NCBI RefSeq assembly: GCF_001675045.1
Contig: NZ_LYPA01000064.1
Span: 248,001-312,000 of the forward strand
Direction of reading: 5' to 3'
Source: Paenibacillus oryzae
GTDB lineage: Bacteria > Bacillota > Bacilli > Paenibacillales > Paenibacillaceae
Length of the DNA: 64,000 nt
In this document: one piece after another, positions 25,856 through 34,993 of the stretch
How positions within the stretch are numbered: position 1 is the stretch's first letter
Layout of the letters: every line of letters starts with the position of its first letter
Translations under genes and position numbers: made by a program
The notes under the pieces: model-generated
Seen by the model: the letters and a program-made list of their open reading frames with translations, nothing else
Databases searched by the model: none
Told to the model about the DNA's origin: nothing

Positions 25856-28068
25856 GAGTTGTTTCCTTGCTGCGGGTAGAAATCCGCAGGCTGCTGCTAA
25901 ACCGGATGACCTGGTTTATGTCGCTTCTGATCATCAGCTCCCCCGCATTGGGGCTGACGCTTTATCGGCCTATCTCTTCAACTGCCGGAAGCGGCTATTC
26001 CACCTCCATCAGCGGCACTTTTATCGCCAACCCTGCTTTGGCGGGCGCAATAGCGGGCGCCATACTCTTGGCTGTGCTAACGGCGATGGAGTTCAGCCGG
26101 CCCGCCCGTCATCGCATGAATGCGTTGACGGATGCTGTTATTTCCCCGTTTCAGGGTGCTGTTGTTCGAACAATCTCGCTGCTCATAACTGCCGCAGTCA
26201 TACAAGGCTTAACGCTGCTGGCTTGGCTGCCGTTTACTTTAGTCCAAACCGGAGCCATTTTCCAGCTTGATGTATACGTGTCGCTTTATTTGGCCATTAT
26301 GCTGCCTGCGATGATTTTTGCCGTTTTGATGACTGCCTCAGCTTATCTCCTTACCTATCGTATGGATCTGACTTTAGCTCTGTTTGCGTTTTTTGCGCTG
26401 CTGAGCTTGACGGTTTGGGATGAAAATTGGCTGCTTCGATGGATTAATCCTTCCATTTATTATGTATCCGACGCCTTTAGCACGTCCCGTTTGCTGCGTT
26501 ATATTCTTTGGAACCGCCTGCTCTGGGGGACTATTTTGTCCAGCATCTGGTTATTATCCTGCCTAAGCATTCGGCGCTATGGCAAAGGCTTAGTTCGTTC
26601 AGCTACCATCAATGTTCGAAAAGGCTATATCCCTGCATTATCTGCGCTGCTTATTGTCTTCGGATGGATGGCCTATACCGGTCAGCCCTTTCTGGATCAT
26701 AGTAAAATGGAGCTAGATTCCAACAGCAAACGTTTTCTATACAGCGACGAGTTTGTAACGATTTCGTCCATTCACGTCAAAGCGTTTCCCGATTTCACCA
26801 GAGCACGCCAGCATGGAATCGCGGAGTATCAACTGCAGAACAGCAGCGAAAAACCGCAAACGATCGCTTTTTCGATTAATCCCGGCTATTCCCTTTCTTC
26901 GGCATCCGTCAACGGCAATCCTGCAGTTTTCCGGGATTTACATAACGACGAGGAAAACAGAAAAACGATAGAGGTAGATATTCCGGGCGACAAGGAAATT
27001 GAAGTTACACTGGAGTATGGCGGGTTTCCGCAGGAATGGAACATTCTGGCGCTCCGTCAAGGCCTGGACTCGCAAATTAGCAGGGACTATCTCTATTTGG
27101 CCAATCAGGATTTCGCCCCTATTCCCCGGGACTTGATTTGGGGTAGCGACGAACCTAATCCCTACTATATTGAGGTTGACCTCCCTTCAGGCATGACGCC
27201 CGTTGTTTTCGGGACGGAAACCGCTCAGTCGGTTGGCAAAAGTAGCGATGGCTCCATACGCTGGTCCATTGAGACCAACGGCGCGAGTGTTATCCTGTAC
27301 GGGGGGGATTATATGTCCCGCCAGATTGACGCGGCCGGCATTCAGGTAGATTTTTGGCATAGCGCCAAGCATAACGTCTTGATGAATGCCTTTGATGCCG
27401 ATGATGTCATCCGCCAGGTGTTTCAATATTGCACCAGCAAATACGGGCCGTTGCAATTTTACAAGGACAACAAAATGAGAATTATCGAAATCGGCTCTGC
27501 GGGAGGCGGTTATGCTAGTCAAGGAGCCAGCGTGATGGGTGAAGACAGCTTTAGCGCGCGAGGGTTTCAAGACATGCGCAAAGGGGCTGGCGGCAATGAA
27601 GTGCTGGCGCATGAAATCATTCACCAGTGGTGGGGCCTTGGCAATATGTTTGCCCAAGACGACAGTGAACGGAGCTGGTCCTCGGAAGGACTTACCGTCT
27701 ATACGACTTATCGTCTAATGAAGGAGCAATATGGAGAGGCTTACGCCAGGGAAAATTATGTGGACAAGTGGCAAGCCGAGGTAGACGATTATTATCAAAA
27801 CTTCTACATCCGAAATCCGGCCTTTCTGGACAAATTGCCAAAAGCCTATCGGACCCGCATGGACAACGGGGTTGCCCAGATGAAGCAATATTCCGAAATG
27901 CCCCTAAAACTGCTGAAGGCCGAGCAGCTTGTTGGCGGAGAGCAAAAAATGGACGACATTTTGCACGCCTTGTTTAATCGGGAAATAGACTATGCCTCCC
28001 CCTTTTTGACGTATCAGCAATTTTTGGACGCCTGCGGCCTAACAAAGGAGGATTTGGAGCTTGGGTAA
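25852..28068 (+). CDS. ABC-2 permease fused to an M1-family zinc metallopeptidase
   Basis: A 738-residue protein. The first 285 residues hold six or more hydrophobic helices of an ABC-2-type permease. The rest is extracytoplasmic and ends in an M1 aminopeptidase-like domain with zinc motif HEIIHQWWG (His587, Glu588, His591) and third ligand Glu612 in 'WSSEGLTVYTTY'. The distance from His591 to Glu612 leaves 20 residues between, against 18 in classical M1 enzymes. 'SVMGEDSF' lies where the exopeptidase GxMEN loop would be, in altered form. So transport and peptide cleavage are probably coupled at the outer membrane face. Overlaps both neighbours. Confidence 0.82.
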   Translation: MRVVSLLRVEIRRLLLNRMTWFMSLLIISSPALGLTLYRPISSTAGSGYSTSISGTFIANPALAGAIAGAILLAVLTAMEFSRPARHRMNALTDAVISPFQGAVVRTISLLITAAVIQGLTLLAWLPFTLVQTGAIFQLDVYVSLYLAIMLPAMIFAVLMTASAYLLTYRMDLTLALFAFFALLSLTVWDENWLLRWINPSIYYVSDAFSTSRLLRYILWNRLLWGTILSSIWLLSCLSIRRYGKGLVRSATINVRKGYIPALSALLIVFGWMAYTGQPFLDHSKMELDSNSKRFLYSDEFVTISSIHVKAFPDFTRARQHGIAEYQLQNSSEKPQTIAFSINPGYSLSSASVNGNPAVFRDLHNDEENRKTIEVDIPGDKEIEVTLEYGGFPQEWNILALRQGLDSQISRDYLYLANQDFAPIPRDLIWGSDEPNPYYIEVDLPSGMTPVVFGTETAQSVGKSSDGSIRWSIETNGASVILYGGDYMSRQIDAAGIQVDFWHSAKHNVLMNAFDADDVIRQVFQYCTSKYGPLQFYKDNKMRIIEIGSAGGGYASQGASVMGEDSFSARGFQDMRKGAGGNEVLAHEIIHQWWGLGNMFAQDDSERSWSSEGLTVYTTYRLMKEQYGEAYARENYVDKWQAEVDDYYQNFYIRNPAFLDKLPKAYRTRMDNGVAQMKQYSEMPLKLLKAEQLVGGEQKMDDILHALFNREIDYASPFLTYQQFLDACGLTKEDLELG

Positions 28069-28783
28069 ACTATTCCGTTATGAACTGCGCCTGATTGCAT
28101 TCAACCGCTTTTATATTGGTTTTTTCGCCGTTTCTCTTTGCTTCGGCTGGCTGATCTTAAGCACTGGAACCATTCAGGGCGTGGCGCATACCGCTCCGTT
28201 TTCGCCATGGAGCTTTGGCAGCTATTTGACAGACTTGATGCCCCTGCTGTCCATTGCGTTGCTCTTTATGGTGTGGAGCTTCGACTCTGGTCAAGCCCGC
28301 CGGGCTAAACCATTGCTTAACGCGGCAACCATTGCGCCATTCCGCCATGCGGCGGTCAAATGCGCTGCGGCCGCAACAGCCTGGCTGCTGCTGTCAGCCG
28401 CAATCATGCTGCTTGGCATCGGTTTTCTGATTTTTATATTCGGCAACGCCGTCTCCATACCGGCACTGCTGGCTCCGGCCGTATCTATTTTACTGCCGGT
28501 AATACTCTTTTTAATGGGATCGGGCCTTCTTGCCCTGTCCCGCAGCCGGAAGATTTTTTTAGGACTTCCCCCAGCCCTGCTGGCGCTGCATTTGCTCCCT
28601 CTGCCATCGTGGATGCACCTGTTGGCGACTAATTTTTATTCGACTTACCCGCTGCATATGGATATGGTTGATCCCGGCTTTACCGTACCTGTTTCTTTTA
28701 TTGCCGGTAAACTGGGATATACCCTGGCGGGAATGATCATGCTTGCGCTTGCATTGCGCAAAAAATATTCATGTCACACGTGA
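28061..28783 (+). CDS. ABC-2-type membrane protein, partner permease
   Basis: A 240-residue hydrophobic protein with about six helices and no enzymatic motif. It starts with TTG at 28061, eight bases inside the fusion gene, behind GGAGG nine bases upstream. It probably pairs with the permease half of the preceding fusion protein to form the membrane channel driven by the ATPase at 24989. The three genes overlap and form one operon. Confidence 0.75.
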   Translation: MGKLFRYELRLIAFNRFYIGFFAVSLCFGWLILSTGTIQGVAHTAPFSPWSFGSYLTDLMPLLSIALLFMVWSFDSGQARRAKPLLNAATIAPFRHAAVKCAAAATAWLLLSAAIMLLGIGFLIFIFGNAVSIPALLAPAVSILLPVILFLMGSGLLALSRSRKIFLGLPPALLALHLLPLPSWMHLLATNFYSTYPLHMDMVDPGFTVPVSFIAGKLGYTLAGMIMLALALRKKYSCHT

Positions 28784-28908
28784 GTCTATGCAGCCTCCGT
28801 GCAGAGGATAATGATAAAATTAACAATCATTTTTATCACATCTGCAACCTATCGGAAAAACCTGCCGTCTAAGGATATGCAGCTGCAAAAAACGGACGAG
28901 GTGACGAC

Positions 28909-29880
28909 ATGAAGAAAAAACCTATTTTAATTTTGGCCATTACAGCTCTGATGATGCTTGTCCTGGGACAGAGCGTATTTGCTTTTTCCGACACGGGCAG
29001 CAATCCCAATGCCGAAAAAATCAAAGCGTTGAAGGAAAGAGGCATTCTTAGCGGCACTGGCAGCGACCAGTTCAAGCCTGATAGCGAATTAACCTACGCC
29101 GCCGCAATCTCCATGCTGGTAAAAGCTTTTGACCTGAACCTTGACAATACCAACTTTATAAAGAAACCGGAGGCAACCGACAGCTTCCCGAACCTCAGCA
29201 ATGATGCCTGGTATTCCGAAGCCTTCATTATCGCGCAATTAAATGATCTTGACATTCCTAGCGACGTTAAAGCAAATGATCCGGTGACCAAAGAGCAATT
29301 CGCCCATCACCTGTTCCAGGCCATCAATACAACCGGACAATATGCAATGATTAAAATGTGGATGATCATCAACGATGAGGACGATGTCACACCTGGCTAC
29401 ATGACCAATATTCAAAACGTATTGCTGACAAAAATCGCCGAGGTGGACAAAGACGGAAACTTCAACCCTAAAAAAGCCATCACTCGCGGCGAAGCTGCCG
29501 GCTGGCTGTATGAAGGCTTGAATTTCGTGGAGAAGCACACAGCACTCGAGCCTCAGCCCGAATATCCGCAATATGACATCAAACTGGACGTAAAGGCGGT
29601 TAATGACGACATCAACAAAGTAACCCTGTCGGCTGAAGTGCCTCACCCAGGCCACGGCTTCCGTATTTCCTCCATCGCTTTTGAAGGCGATCAGGCGATT
29701 ATCTATACGGAGCCTATCCTTCCGGAGCCGGACAAAATGTATCCGCAAGTGATCACAACGGTCGAGGTGGCGACTTATGTCGATGCGGCCTTCAAGCCAG
29801 TACTGGCTGACGATCTGTACAGCATCGAAGGTTCTGAAGGATCGGATCAACCCATTTCCGAGCAGCACCCCCTGCAATAA
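28909..29880 (+). CDS. Secreted S-layer-homology protein with PrcB-like C-terminal domain
   Basis: A 323-residue protein. A signal peptide (MKKKPILILAITALMMLVLG, cut near 'VFA') precedes divergent SLH repeats ('ALKERGILSGTGSDQFKPDS', 'TYAAAISMLVKAF', 'DAWYSEAFIIAQLNDL', 'KKAITRGEAAGWLYEGL'), which bind secondary cell-wall polymer. The last 100 residues ('HGFRISSIAFEGDQAIIYTE', 'VATYVDAAFKPVL') resemble PrcB_C, the protease-complex subunit domain; that assignment is tentative. GAGGTGACGAC precedes the ATG. Monocistronic, closed by the terminator at 29905. Confidence 0.75.
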   Translation: MKKKPILILAITALMMLVLGQSVFAFSDTGSNPNAEKIKALKERGILSGTGSDQFKPDSELTYAAAISMLVKAFDLNLDNTNFIKKPEATDSFPNLSNDAWYSEAFIIAQLNDLDIPSDVKANDPVTKEQFAHHLFQAINTTGQYAMIKMWMIINDEDDVTPGYMTNIQNVLLTKIAEVDKDGNFNPKKAITRGEAAGWLYEGLNFVEKHTALEPQPEYPQYDIKLDVKAVNDDINKVTLSAEVPHPGHGFRISSIAFEGDQAIIYTEPILPEPDKMYPQVITTVEVATYVDAAFKPVLADDLYSIEGSEGSDQPISEQHPLQ

Positions 29881-29904
29881 ATTAACCCGTAACCTGCAAA
29901 AAAT

Positions 29905-29950
29905 AAGCTGCACCTTTGTACACTTTTGTACAGTACGGTGCAGCTTTTTT
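29905..29950. terminator. Bidirectional terminator between the SLH gene and ung
   Basis: AAGCTGCACC-TTTGTAC and GTACAGTACGGTGCAGCTTTTTT form a long stem with T-runs on both strands, between convergent genes. Confidence 0.85.
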
Positions 29951-29968
29951 CATTTTGGACACGCGGGG

Positions 29969-30643
29969 TCAATCCCGGATTTCCCAATCAATCGGTTCAA
30001 TGCCTTGCTGCATCAAAAATTCATTAGCCTTGGAAAACGGCTTGCTGCCAAAAAAACCGGTGCGTGCAGACAGAGGGCTTGGATGCGCGGATTCGATAAT
30101 AAAGTGACGCGAGGTGTCGATTGCGGCTTTTTTAGCCTGTGCATGCCTGCCCCACAAAACAAAAACAATCGGTGTCTCGCGTTCGTTCAGCAGGCTGATG
30201 ATGCGATCCGTAAATATCTCCCAGCCTAGCTTCTGGTGAGAAGCCGCTTGACCATCCTCTACCGTCAGCACCGTGTTGAGCAGCAGCACGCCTTGCTTTG
30301 CCCATGCCTCAAGCTCGCCATGCGCGGGAGCGCGATGGCCCAGGTCCGTCTCCAGCTCCTTAAAAATGTTTTTAAGCGAAGGCGGCTGCTTGACTCCCCT
30401 TCTCACAGAGAAGCAAAGTCCATGAGATTGTCCTTCTCCATGATAGGGGTCCTGCCCCAGTATCAACACCTTAACCTTGCTGTATGGCGTAAAATGAAGA
30501 GCGTTAAAAACATCCTCCTTCGGAGGATATATTTTTTTCTCCTCATAATATGGCTCTATTAATGCCCAAAGCTTCTGTAAATAAGGCTTTTCAAGCTCAT
30601 CCTGCAGCTTGCTACGCCAATCATTATCCGGCAAGTCAATCAT
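29969..30643 (-). CDS. ung: Uracil-DNA glycosylase
   Basis: A 224-residue family-1 uracil-DNA glycosylase of standard length. The water-activating loop 'ILGQDPYHGEGQSHGLCFSV' carries catalytic Asp65, and the minor-groove loop 'ESAHPSPLSARTGFFGSKPF' carries the second catalytic His. It removes uracil from DNA to start base-excision repair. Single-gene unit, convergent with the SLH gene and divergent from the large hybrid kinase. Confidence 0.96.
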   Translation of the reverse strand: MIDLPDNDWRSKLQDELEKPYLQKLWALIEPYYEEKKIYPPKEDVFNALHFTPYSKVKVLILGQDPYHGEGQSHGLCFSVRRGVKQPPSLKNIFKELETDLGHRAPAHGELEAWAKQGVLLLNTVLTVEDGQAASHQKLGWEIFTDRIISLLNERETPIVFVLWGRHAQAKKAAIDTSRHFIIESAHPSPLSARTGFFGSKPFSKANEFLMQQGIEPIDWEIRD

Positions 30644-30813
30644 GCTATGGTTCCTCCCGTTACGAATATTGCTTTTTTACATACTATTCTATTATACCAT
30701 AAGCCTCTTCTATTAAAGGAACTCCACTTTATACCTTCGTCTGGAATAATGCTATACTTGGATAAGTATTTAAAATAATTGACTACATCCACCATAAGCA
30801 GGGAGTTTAAGAG

Positions 30814-33800
30814 ATGATTGAAAAACTGCGGGGCCATTTTCGCCGACGCCGCAACGTGTGGGTTATTTTGGTTGCAATTGCGGTTATGACCGGTCTGCAT
30901 ATCGCTTGGCTTCATTATTTTTCGACCGCTTCGTACGGGCAGATCGACAAAGGCCGGCTTGATTTACGGGACTGGGATGCAAAAAGCAAGCAAGTTCTGG
31001 ATCTGAACGGAGAATGGGCCTTTTACCCGCATACGTTTTTAATAGATGAACATGATACTTCATCGATAGCTGACACGCCCTTATGGCTAACCGTTCCCGG
31101 CTCCTGGGAAAATGCGTTTAGCAAAGAAAAAAACCGTACCTTCGGCTACGGCACTTACCGGTTATCCATTCAGCTGCAGCCCGGTGACGAGCAGACTTAC
31201 GCCATTCGCGCAACAAGCGTGCTTACGGCATCGGAGCTTTATATCAACGGCCAATATGCGGGCGGTTCCGGGCAACCGGCAGCGCTAAAGGAAAGCTATA
31301 CGCCGCTCAACCTGCCGTATACCGTTGAAGCCGAACCGGACGAGCACGGATTCATTGAAGTGGCTCTTCACGTCTCCAACTATATATTTACGCCTTCCGG
31401 CGGCATAGAGCTTTCCATGCAGTTCGGTGAAAAAAATACAATCCTCAACCGGGTCCGTCTGTCCGAGACTATGCAGCAAATCGTGTTTACCGTTTTTTTA
31501 TCCCACGCACTGTATGCGGCGCTGCTTTATTTTATGGGGATTAAAAAGTCCAGCCTGATTAATCTCTCCATCGTTTTATTATCCCTGTCGATTGCGCTGG
31601 CGGGCAACAACGACAAGCTGTTGTTTGAATGGTTTCCGCTTTCCTATGGTTGGGATTTTCGCATAAAAGGCATTTGTTTGGCCATTGGAGGAGTGGCCGC
31701 AATCCGGGGAACGCTTCCGCCTTCGGACTTGCGCTGGGTTAATGTCATTCGCCGTTTATTTACGGGCATCGGCGTTATGCTTGTTGTATATAGCTTATTC
31801 AATCAACAGAACGTTTCCAGTATTAGCTATATTTTATTTCCGTTGTTTGTCATTGCTTGCGCCGTTATAGCTTTTTACGCCATGCTGCGCCTGCATAGAT
31901 CCGGGATGCGCCGGGACTTGTTTTTAACGCTGCTGTTCGCTTCCTTGTTCAACGCGATTATATGGCAATACATAGCTTTGTTTGCCGGCATCAATGCGAT
32001 CTTTTATCCTGTTGATTTGCTTATTTCGATTTTCTGCATATCAGCCATTTTGTTCAAAAACCATCTGCAAATTGCCGAACGGAATAAAACATTGGCTGCC
32101 AAGCTTCAGCAGGAGGACAAGCTCAAGGATGAATTTTTGGCTCATACCTCGCATGAATTGCGCAACCCGCTTCACGGCATCTTGAATTTATCCCATACCG
32201 TGCTGGAGCGGGACTACAACGTATTAGGCCACAAAAGCATTGTTGATCTGCAAACGGTGCTTTCGATCGGCAGGCGCATGAACATTCTGCTTGGCGACTT
32301 GCTGGATGTATCCAAATTAAAGGGCACCGGCATTCAATTGCATAAAAGCGAAATAAATTTGCATGAAATTGTAGAAAAAACAATCGGCTCGCTGCACTTT
32401 CTTTCAGACAGCAGACCCGTCATTGTTGTAAATGAAGTTCCAGCCCGTCTAAAGCCGGTTTACGCCGACGAAAACCGGCTCGCTCAAATTTTGTTCAACC
32501 TGCTGCACAATGCTATTAAATATACGCCGGAGGGTGAAATTGCAGTTAGCGTCCAGGTACAAAACGGCATGGCCGCCATCGCAGTCCGGGATACCGGAAT
32601 CGGCATTGCTCCTGAAAAGCTTGAGCTGTTATTTCAGCCTTACCAACAGGGGAATATCGGCGATCACCCGCAAGGAAGCGGATTTGGATTAGGTCTCGGC
32701 ATCTGCAAGCAGCTTGTTGAATTGCATGGCAGCAGCTTGACGGTTGAATCCAGGGAAGAACACGGTTCTATTTTCCAATTTTCCTTACCCTTAGTGAATA
32801 AGCAAGCAGATAGAAATGAAGAAACGCGGGTTGAAAGTGATCAAGCCGTTTATGAAAGATATGTTGAAGAAGGCCGCGAAGGGACTGGTAGTGACGGAGC
32901 TGAAACGGTCGGCGAGAGTTCATTTGAGACAGATGCAAATAACGCCTTGCTCTCCTCTCCTATTATGGAAGCAGCAAAGCTGACTGCTGTCGCGCGTGAA
33001 GCAGAAGAAAAAGAAGCAAGACGCCTTTCGGTTGGCGACAATGAAAATCCGACCGCCATCTTGGCAGTTGACGATGACCCCGTCAACCTGCAAGTGATCA
33101 GCAATATTTTGGCTTTGGATAGAGATATTGAGGTGTATACCACAACAAGCGCCCTGGAGGCTCTGGAGAAGCTAAGGGAGAGGCGTTGGTCCCTCGTTAT
33201 ATCCGACGTGATGATGCCGGAGATGTCCGGCTATACCTTGACCAGCCTGATCCGGGACAGCTTTGAAATGCACGAGCTGCCCGTGCTGCTGTTGACTGCC
33301 CGCAACCAGCCTGAGAATGTGGAGGCCGGACTGTTGGCCGGAGCCAGCGATTACATCGCCAAGCCGGTTAACGCAATTGAGCTGCGCGCAAGAGTTCGCA
33401 TGCTGCTACGATTAAAACGCTCCGTACGCGAGCGGCTTAATCTGGAGGCCGCTTGGCTGCAGGCGCAAATCAAACCCCATTTTATTATGAACACGCTGAA
33501 TTCCATCGTTGCATTAAGCACCGTCGATCAGCATAAAATGACGCAGCTAGTCGAGGAATTTTCCGTCTACCTGCGCTCCAGCTATGAAATGCACAACACG
33601 GCCCAGGAAATAAGCTTGTCACAGGAGTTAAAGCTCGTTAAAGCGTATTTGCGCATTCAGGTAGAGCGTTTTGATGAACGCTTATGTATTCAATGGGAGC
33701 TTGATGGAGAGCCCGATATGACCATTCCGCCGCTTATCATTCAGCCATTGGTCGAAAATGCCGTTACACACGGTATCCTGTCGCGCAACTGCGGCGGACT

Positions 33801-34032
33801 TGTCTGCATATCCATAATGGACAATGGAAGCACCGTGTTGTTTAAAGTTTCCGATAACGGCATCGGCATGAGCAAGGAGCAAATCCAGCTACAGCTTAGC
33901 GGTAAAGGCGACAGCGGCGTCGGTCTCTACAACACCCACCTGCGGGTACGCCAAATCAACGGCAAAGGCCTCACTATCACCAGTCGACCAGGTGACGGAA
34001 CTACGGTTTCTTTTGAGCTTCCTAAAGGCTAG
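30814..34032 (+). CDS. 7TMR-DISM hybrid sensor with two kinase modules and a receiver
   Basis: A 1072-residue protein. After an N-terminal helix comes an extracytoplasmic galactose-binding-like domain ('LDLNGEWAFYPHTF', 'FGYGTYRLSIQL', 'SELYINGQYAGG'), then seven helices (about 220-410) of 7TMR-DISM type. A classical kinase core follows, with His447 in 'HTSHELRNPLHGIL' and 'GSGFGLGLGICKQL'. A linker leads to a receiver with Asp798 in 'VISDVMMPEMSGYTL'. Last is a LytS-type kinase with His889 in 'AQIKPHFIMNTLNSI' and its own ATPase domain ('GVGLYNTHLR'). Signal probably passes from an outer ligand through both kinases. No separate response regulator gene adjoins. Confidence 0.88.
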   Translation: MIEKLRGHFRRRRNVWVILVAIAVMTGLHIAWLHYFSTASYGQIDKGRLDLRDWDAKSKQVLDLNGEWAFYPHTFLIDEHDTSSIADTPLWLTVPGSWENAFSKEKNRTFGYGTYRLSIQLQPGDEQTYAIRATSVLTASELYINGQYAGGSGQPAALKESYTPLNLPYTVEAEPDEHGFIEVALHVSNYIFTPSGGIELSMQFGEKNTILNRVRLSETMQQIVFTVFLSHALYAALLYFMGIKKSSLINLSIVLLSLSIALAGNNDKLLFEWFPLSYGWDFRIKGICLAIGGVAAIRGTLPPSDLRWVNVIRRLFTGIGVMLVVYSLFNQQNVSSISYILFPLFVIACAVIAFYAMLRLHRSGMRRDLFLTLLFASLFNAIIWQYIALFAGINAIFYPVDLLISIFCISAILFKNHLQIAERNKTLAAKLQQEDKLKDEFLAHTSHELRNPLHGILNLSHTVLERDYNVLGHKSIVDLQTVLSIGRRMNILLGDLLDVSKLKGTGIQLHKSEINLHEIVEKTIGSLHFLSDSRPVIVVNEVPARLKPVYADENRLAQILFNLLHNAIKYTPEGEIAVSVQVQNGMAAIAVRDTGIGIAPEKLELLFQPYQQGNIGDHPQGSGFGLGLGICKQLVELHGSSLTVESREEHGSIFQFSLPLVNKQADRNEETRVESDQAVYERYVEEGREGTGSDGAETVGESSFETDANNALLSSPIMEAAKLTAVAREAEEKEARRLSVGDNENPTAILAVDDDPVNLQVISNILALDRDIEVYTTTSALEALEKLRERRWSLVISDVMMPEMSGYTLTSLIRDSFEMHELPVLLLTARNQPENVEAGLLAGASDYIAKPVNAIELRARVRMLLRLKRSVRERLNLEAAWLQAQIKPHFIMNTLNSIVALSTVDQHKMTQLVEEFSVYLRSSYEMHNTAQEISLSQELKLVKAYLRIQVERFDERLCIQWELDGEPDMTIPPLIIQPLVENAVTHGILSRNCGGLVCISIMDNGSTVLFKVSDNGIGMSKEQIQLQLSGKGDSGVGLYNTHLRVRQINGKGLTITSRPGDGTTVSFELPKG

Positions 34033-34269
34033 AGATTGGTTACGAAACATACAAATAAGCAACCATAACGTAGTGCATATAAATTGAGCCTTTTAAATTA
34101 ACTATGTGAAAGCCAAGCAGCTTGTTACAAAAGATTTATTAAATGAAAAGAGACCCATTTTAGTGAAAGGGTCTCTTTTGCCTTACAGCAGATAATAGGG
34201 TGCCCTAGACTGGCATCACTTCCCCAAAACCCTTTACAACTCGGAAGGCGGGAAAATATTCCTGTTCGT
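34033..34269. terminator. Intergenic region with bidirectional terminator (34146-34180)
   Basis: AAAAGAGACCC and GGGTCTCTTTT form an 11-base-pair stem between the rightward hybrid kinase and the leftward YolD gene, with A/T-runs suitable for both directions. The rest of the interval shows nothing. Confidence 0.8.
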
Positions 34270-34515
34270 TTATTCTGCGTTACTGACTTTCATAATGTCC
34301 ATAAAAGGTACTTTGGTTAATTCTCCGTTGTATTCGACATGGACAAGTTTTGTACGCGAATCCAAATAAGTTATGACGCCCTTAACCTGGTCTTCCCAGC
34401 CCCATACCTCAAGTTGCACTGTTGTTCCTTCATCCTTGGCTTCCACTAGGCGCTCCCCCAGCTCTTCCAAGACGTATTCGTCTCTTGTCGGCCTCTTAGC
34501 CTTTACCTTCGCCAT
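34270..34515 (-). CDS. YolD-like family protein
   Basis: An 81-residue protein: 'RPTRDEYVLEELGERLVEAK', 'VQLEVWGWEDQVKGVI' and 'GELTKVPFMDIMKV' match the YolD family, usually encoded downstream of UvrX/YqjW Y-family polymerases in Bacillus and relatives and presumed SOS-related. ATG at 34515 has GGAGG eight bases upstream and overlaps the end of the preceding gene by 20 bases. It is the last gene of the unit headed by the broken uvrX. Confidence 0.82.
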   Translation of the reverse strand: MAKVKAKRPTRDEYVLEELGERLVEAKDEGTTVQLEVWGWEDQVKGVITYLDSRTKLVHVEYNGELTKVPFMDIMKVSNAE

Positions 34516-34993
34516 TTTTGCTTCCTCCATTTTGTTTTAGACTTTTAGCAAGTTGATCTGTATACTTCGCTAGTCGGTTTCCGATTTCCGCTTTCAGTGC
34601 TTCCCTTGTGATACCAAATCGGTTTTCGTAAACACGGCAAAGATATTTATGGTACAAAATGCCATCATCAGTAACATCAGCAAAGACCTGGATGTTTCTT
34701 GATTTCAAGTCCCGTTTTAGGGTGTAATAATCATCCGTTACCGAAAACATAATGACCTCTAGGCAACGAGCAAGGAGTTCTTTTAATGGGATGTTTGCGG
34801 TCCTAATTTGATCAATACCCCGATGAAGCATCGAAATGATGTTTGGACACATTACAAAATCACGTATCATTGTCATTTCTTCTGAAGTTGGCATTCCAAC
34901 GATCTTAGCTTGATGATGCTGCTCATATTGTTCCTTGTGTTCCGTGAGTAACATTTTGGTTTTCCATCGTTCATTCCCATCTATCTTGGTCAT
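34496..34993 (-). CDS. Uncharacterised protein of the uvrX-yolD unit
   Basis: A 165-residue soluble protein, mostly helical ('TSEEMTMIRDFVMCPNIISM', 'KAEIGNRLAKYTDQLAKSLK'), with no motif I recognise. It overlaps the uvrX 3' end by four bases and the yolD start by 20 bases, so it belongs to that operon and may have an SOS-related role. The reading frame is intact although uvrX itself is broken. Confidence 0.6.
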   Translation of the reverse strand: MTKIDGNERWKTKMLLTEHKEQYEQHHQAKIVGMPTSEEMTMIRDFVMCPNIISMLHRGIDQIRTANIPLKELLARCLEVIMFSVTDDYYTLKRDLKSRNIQVFADVTDDGILYHKYLCRVYENRFGITREALKAEIGNRLAKYTDQLAKSLKQNGGSKNGEGKG

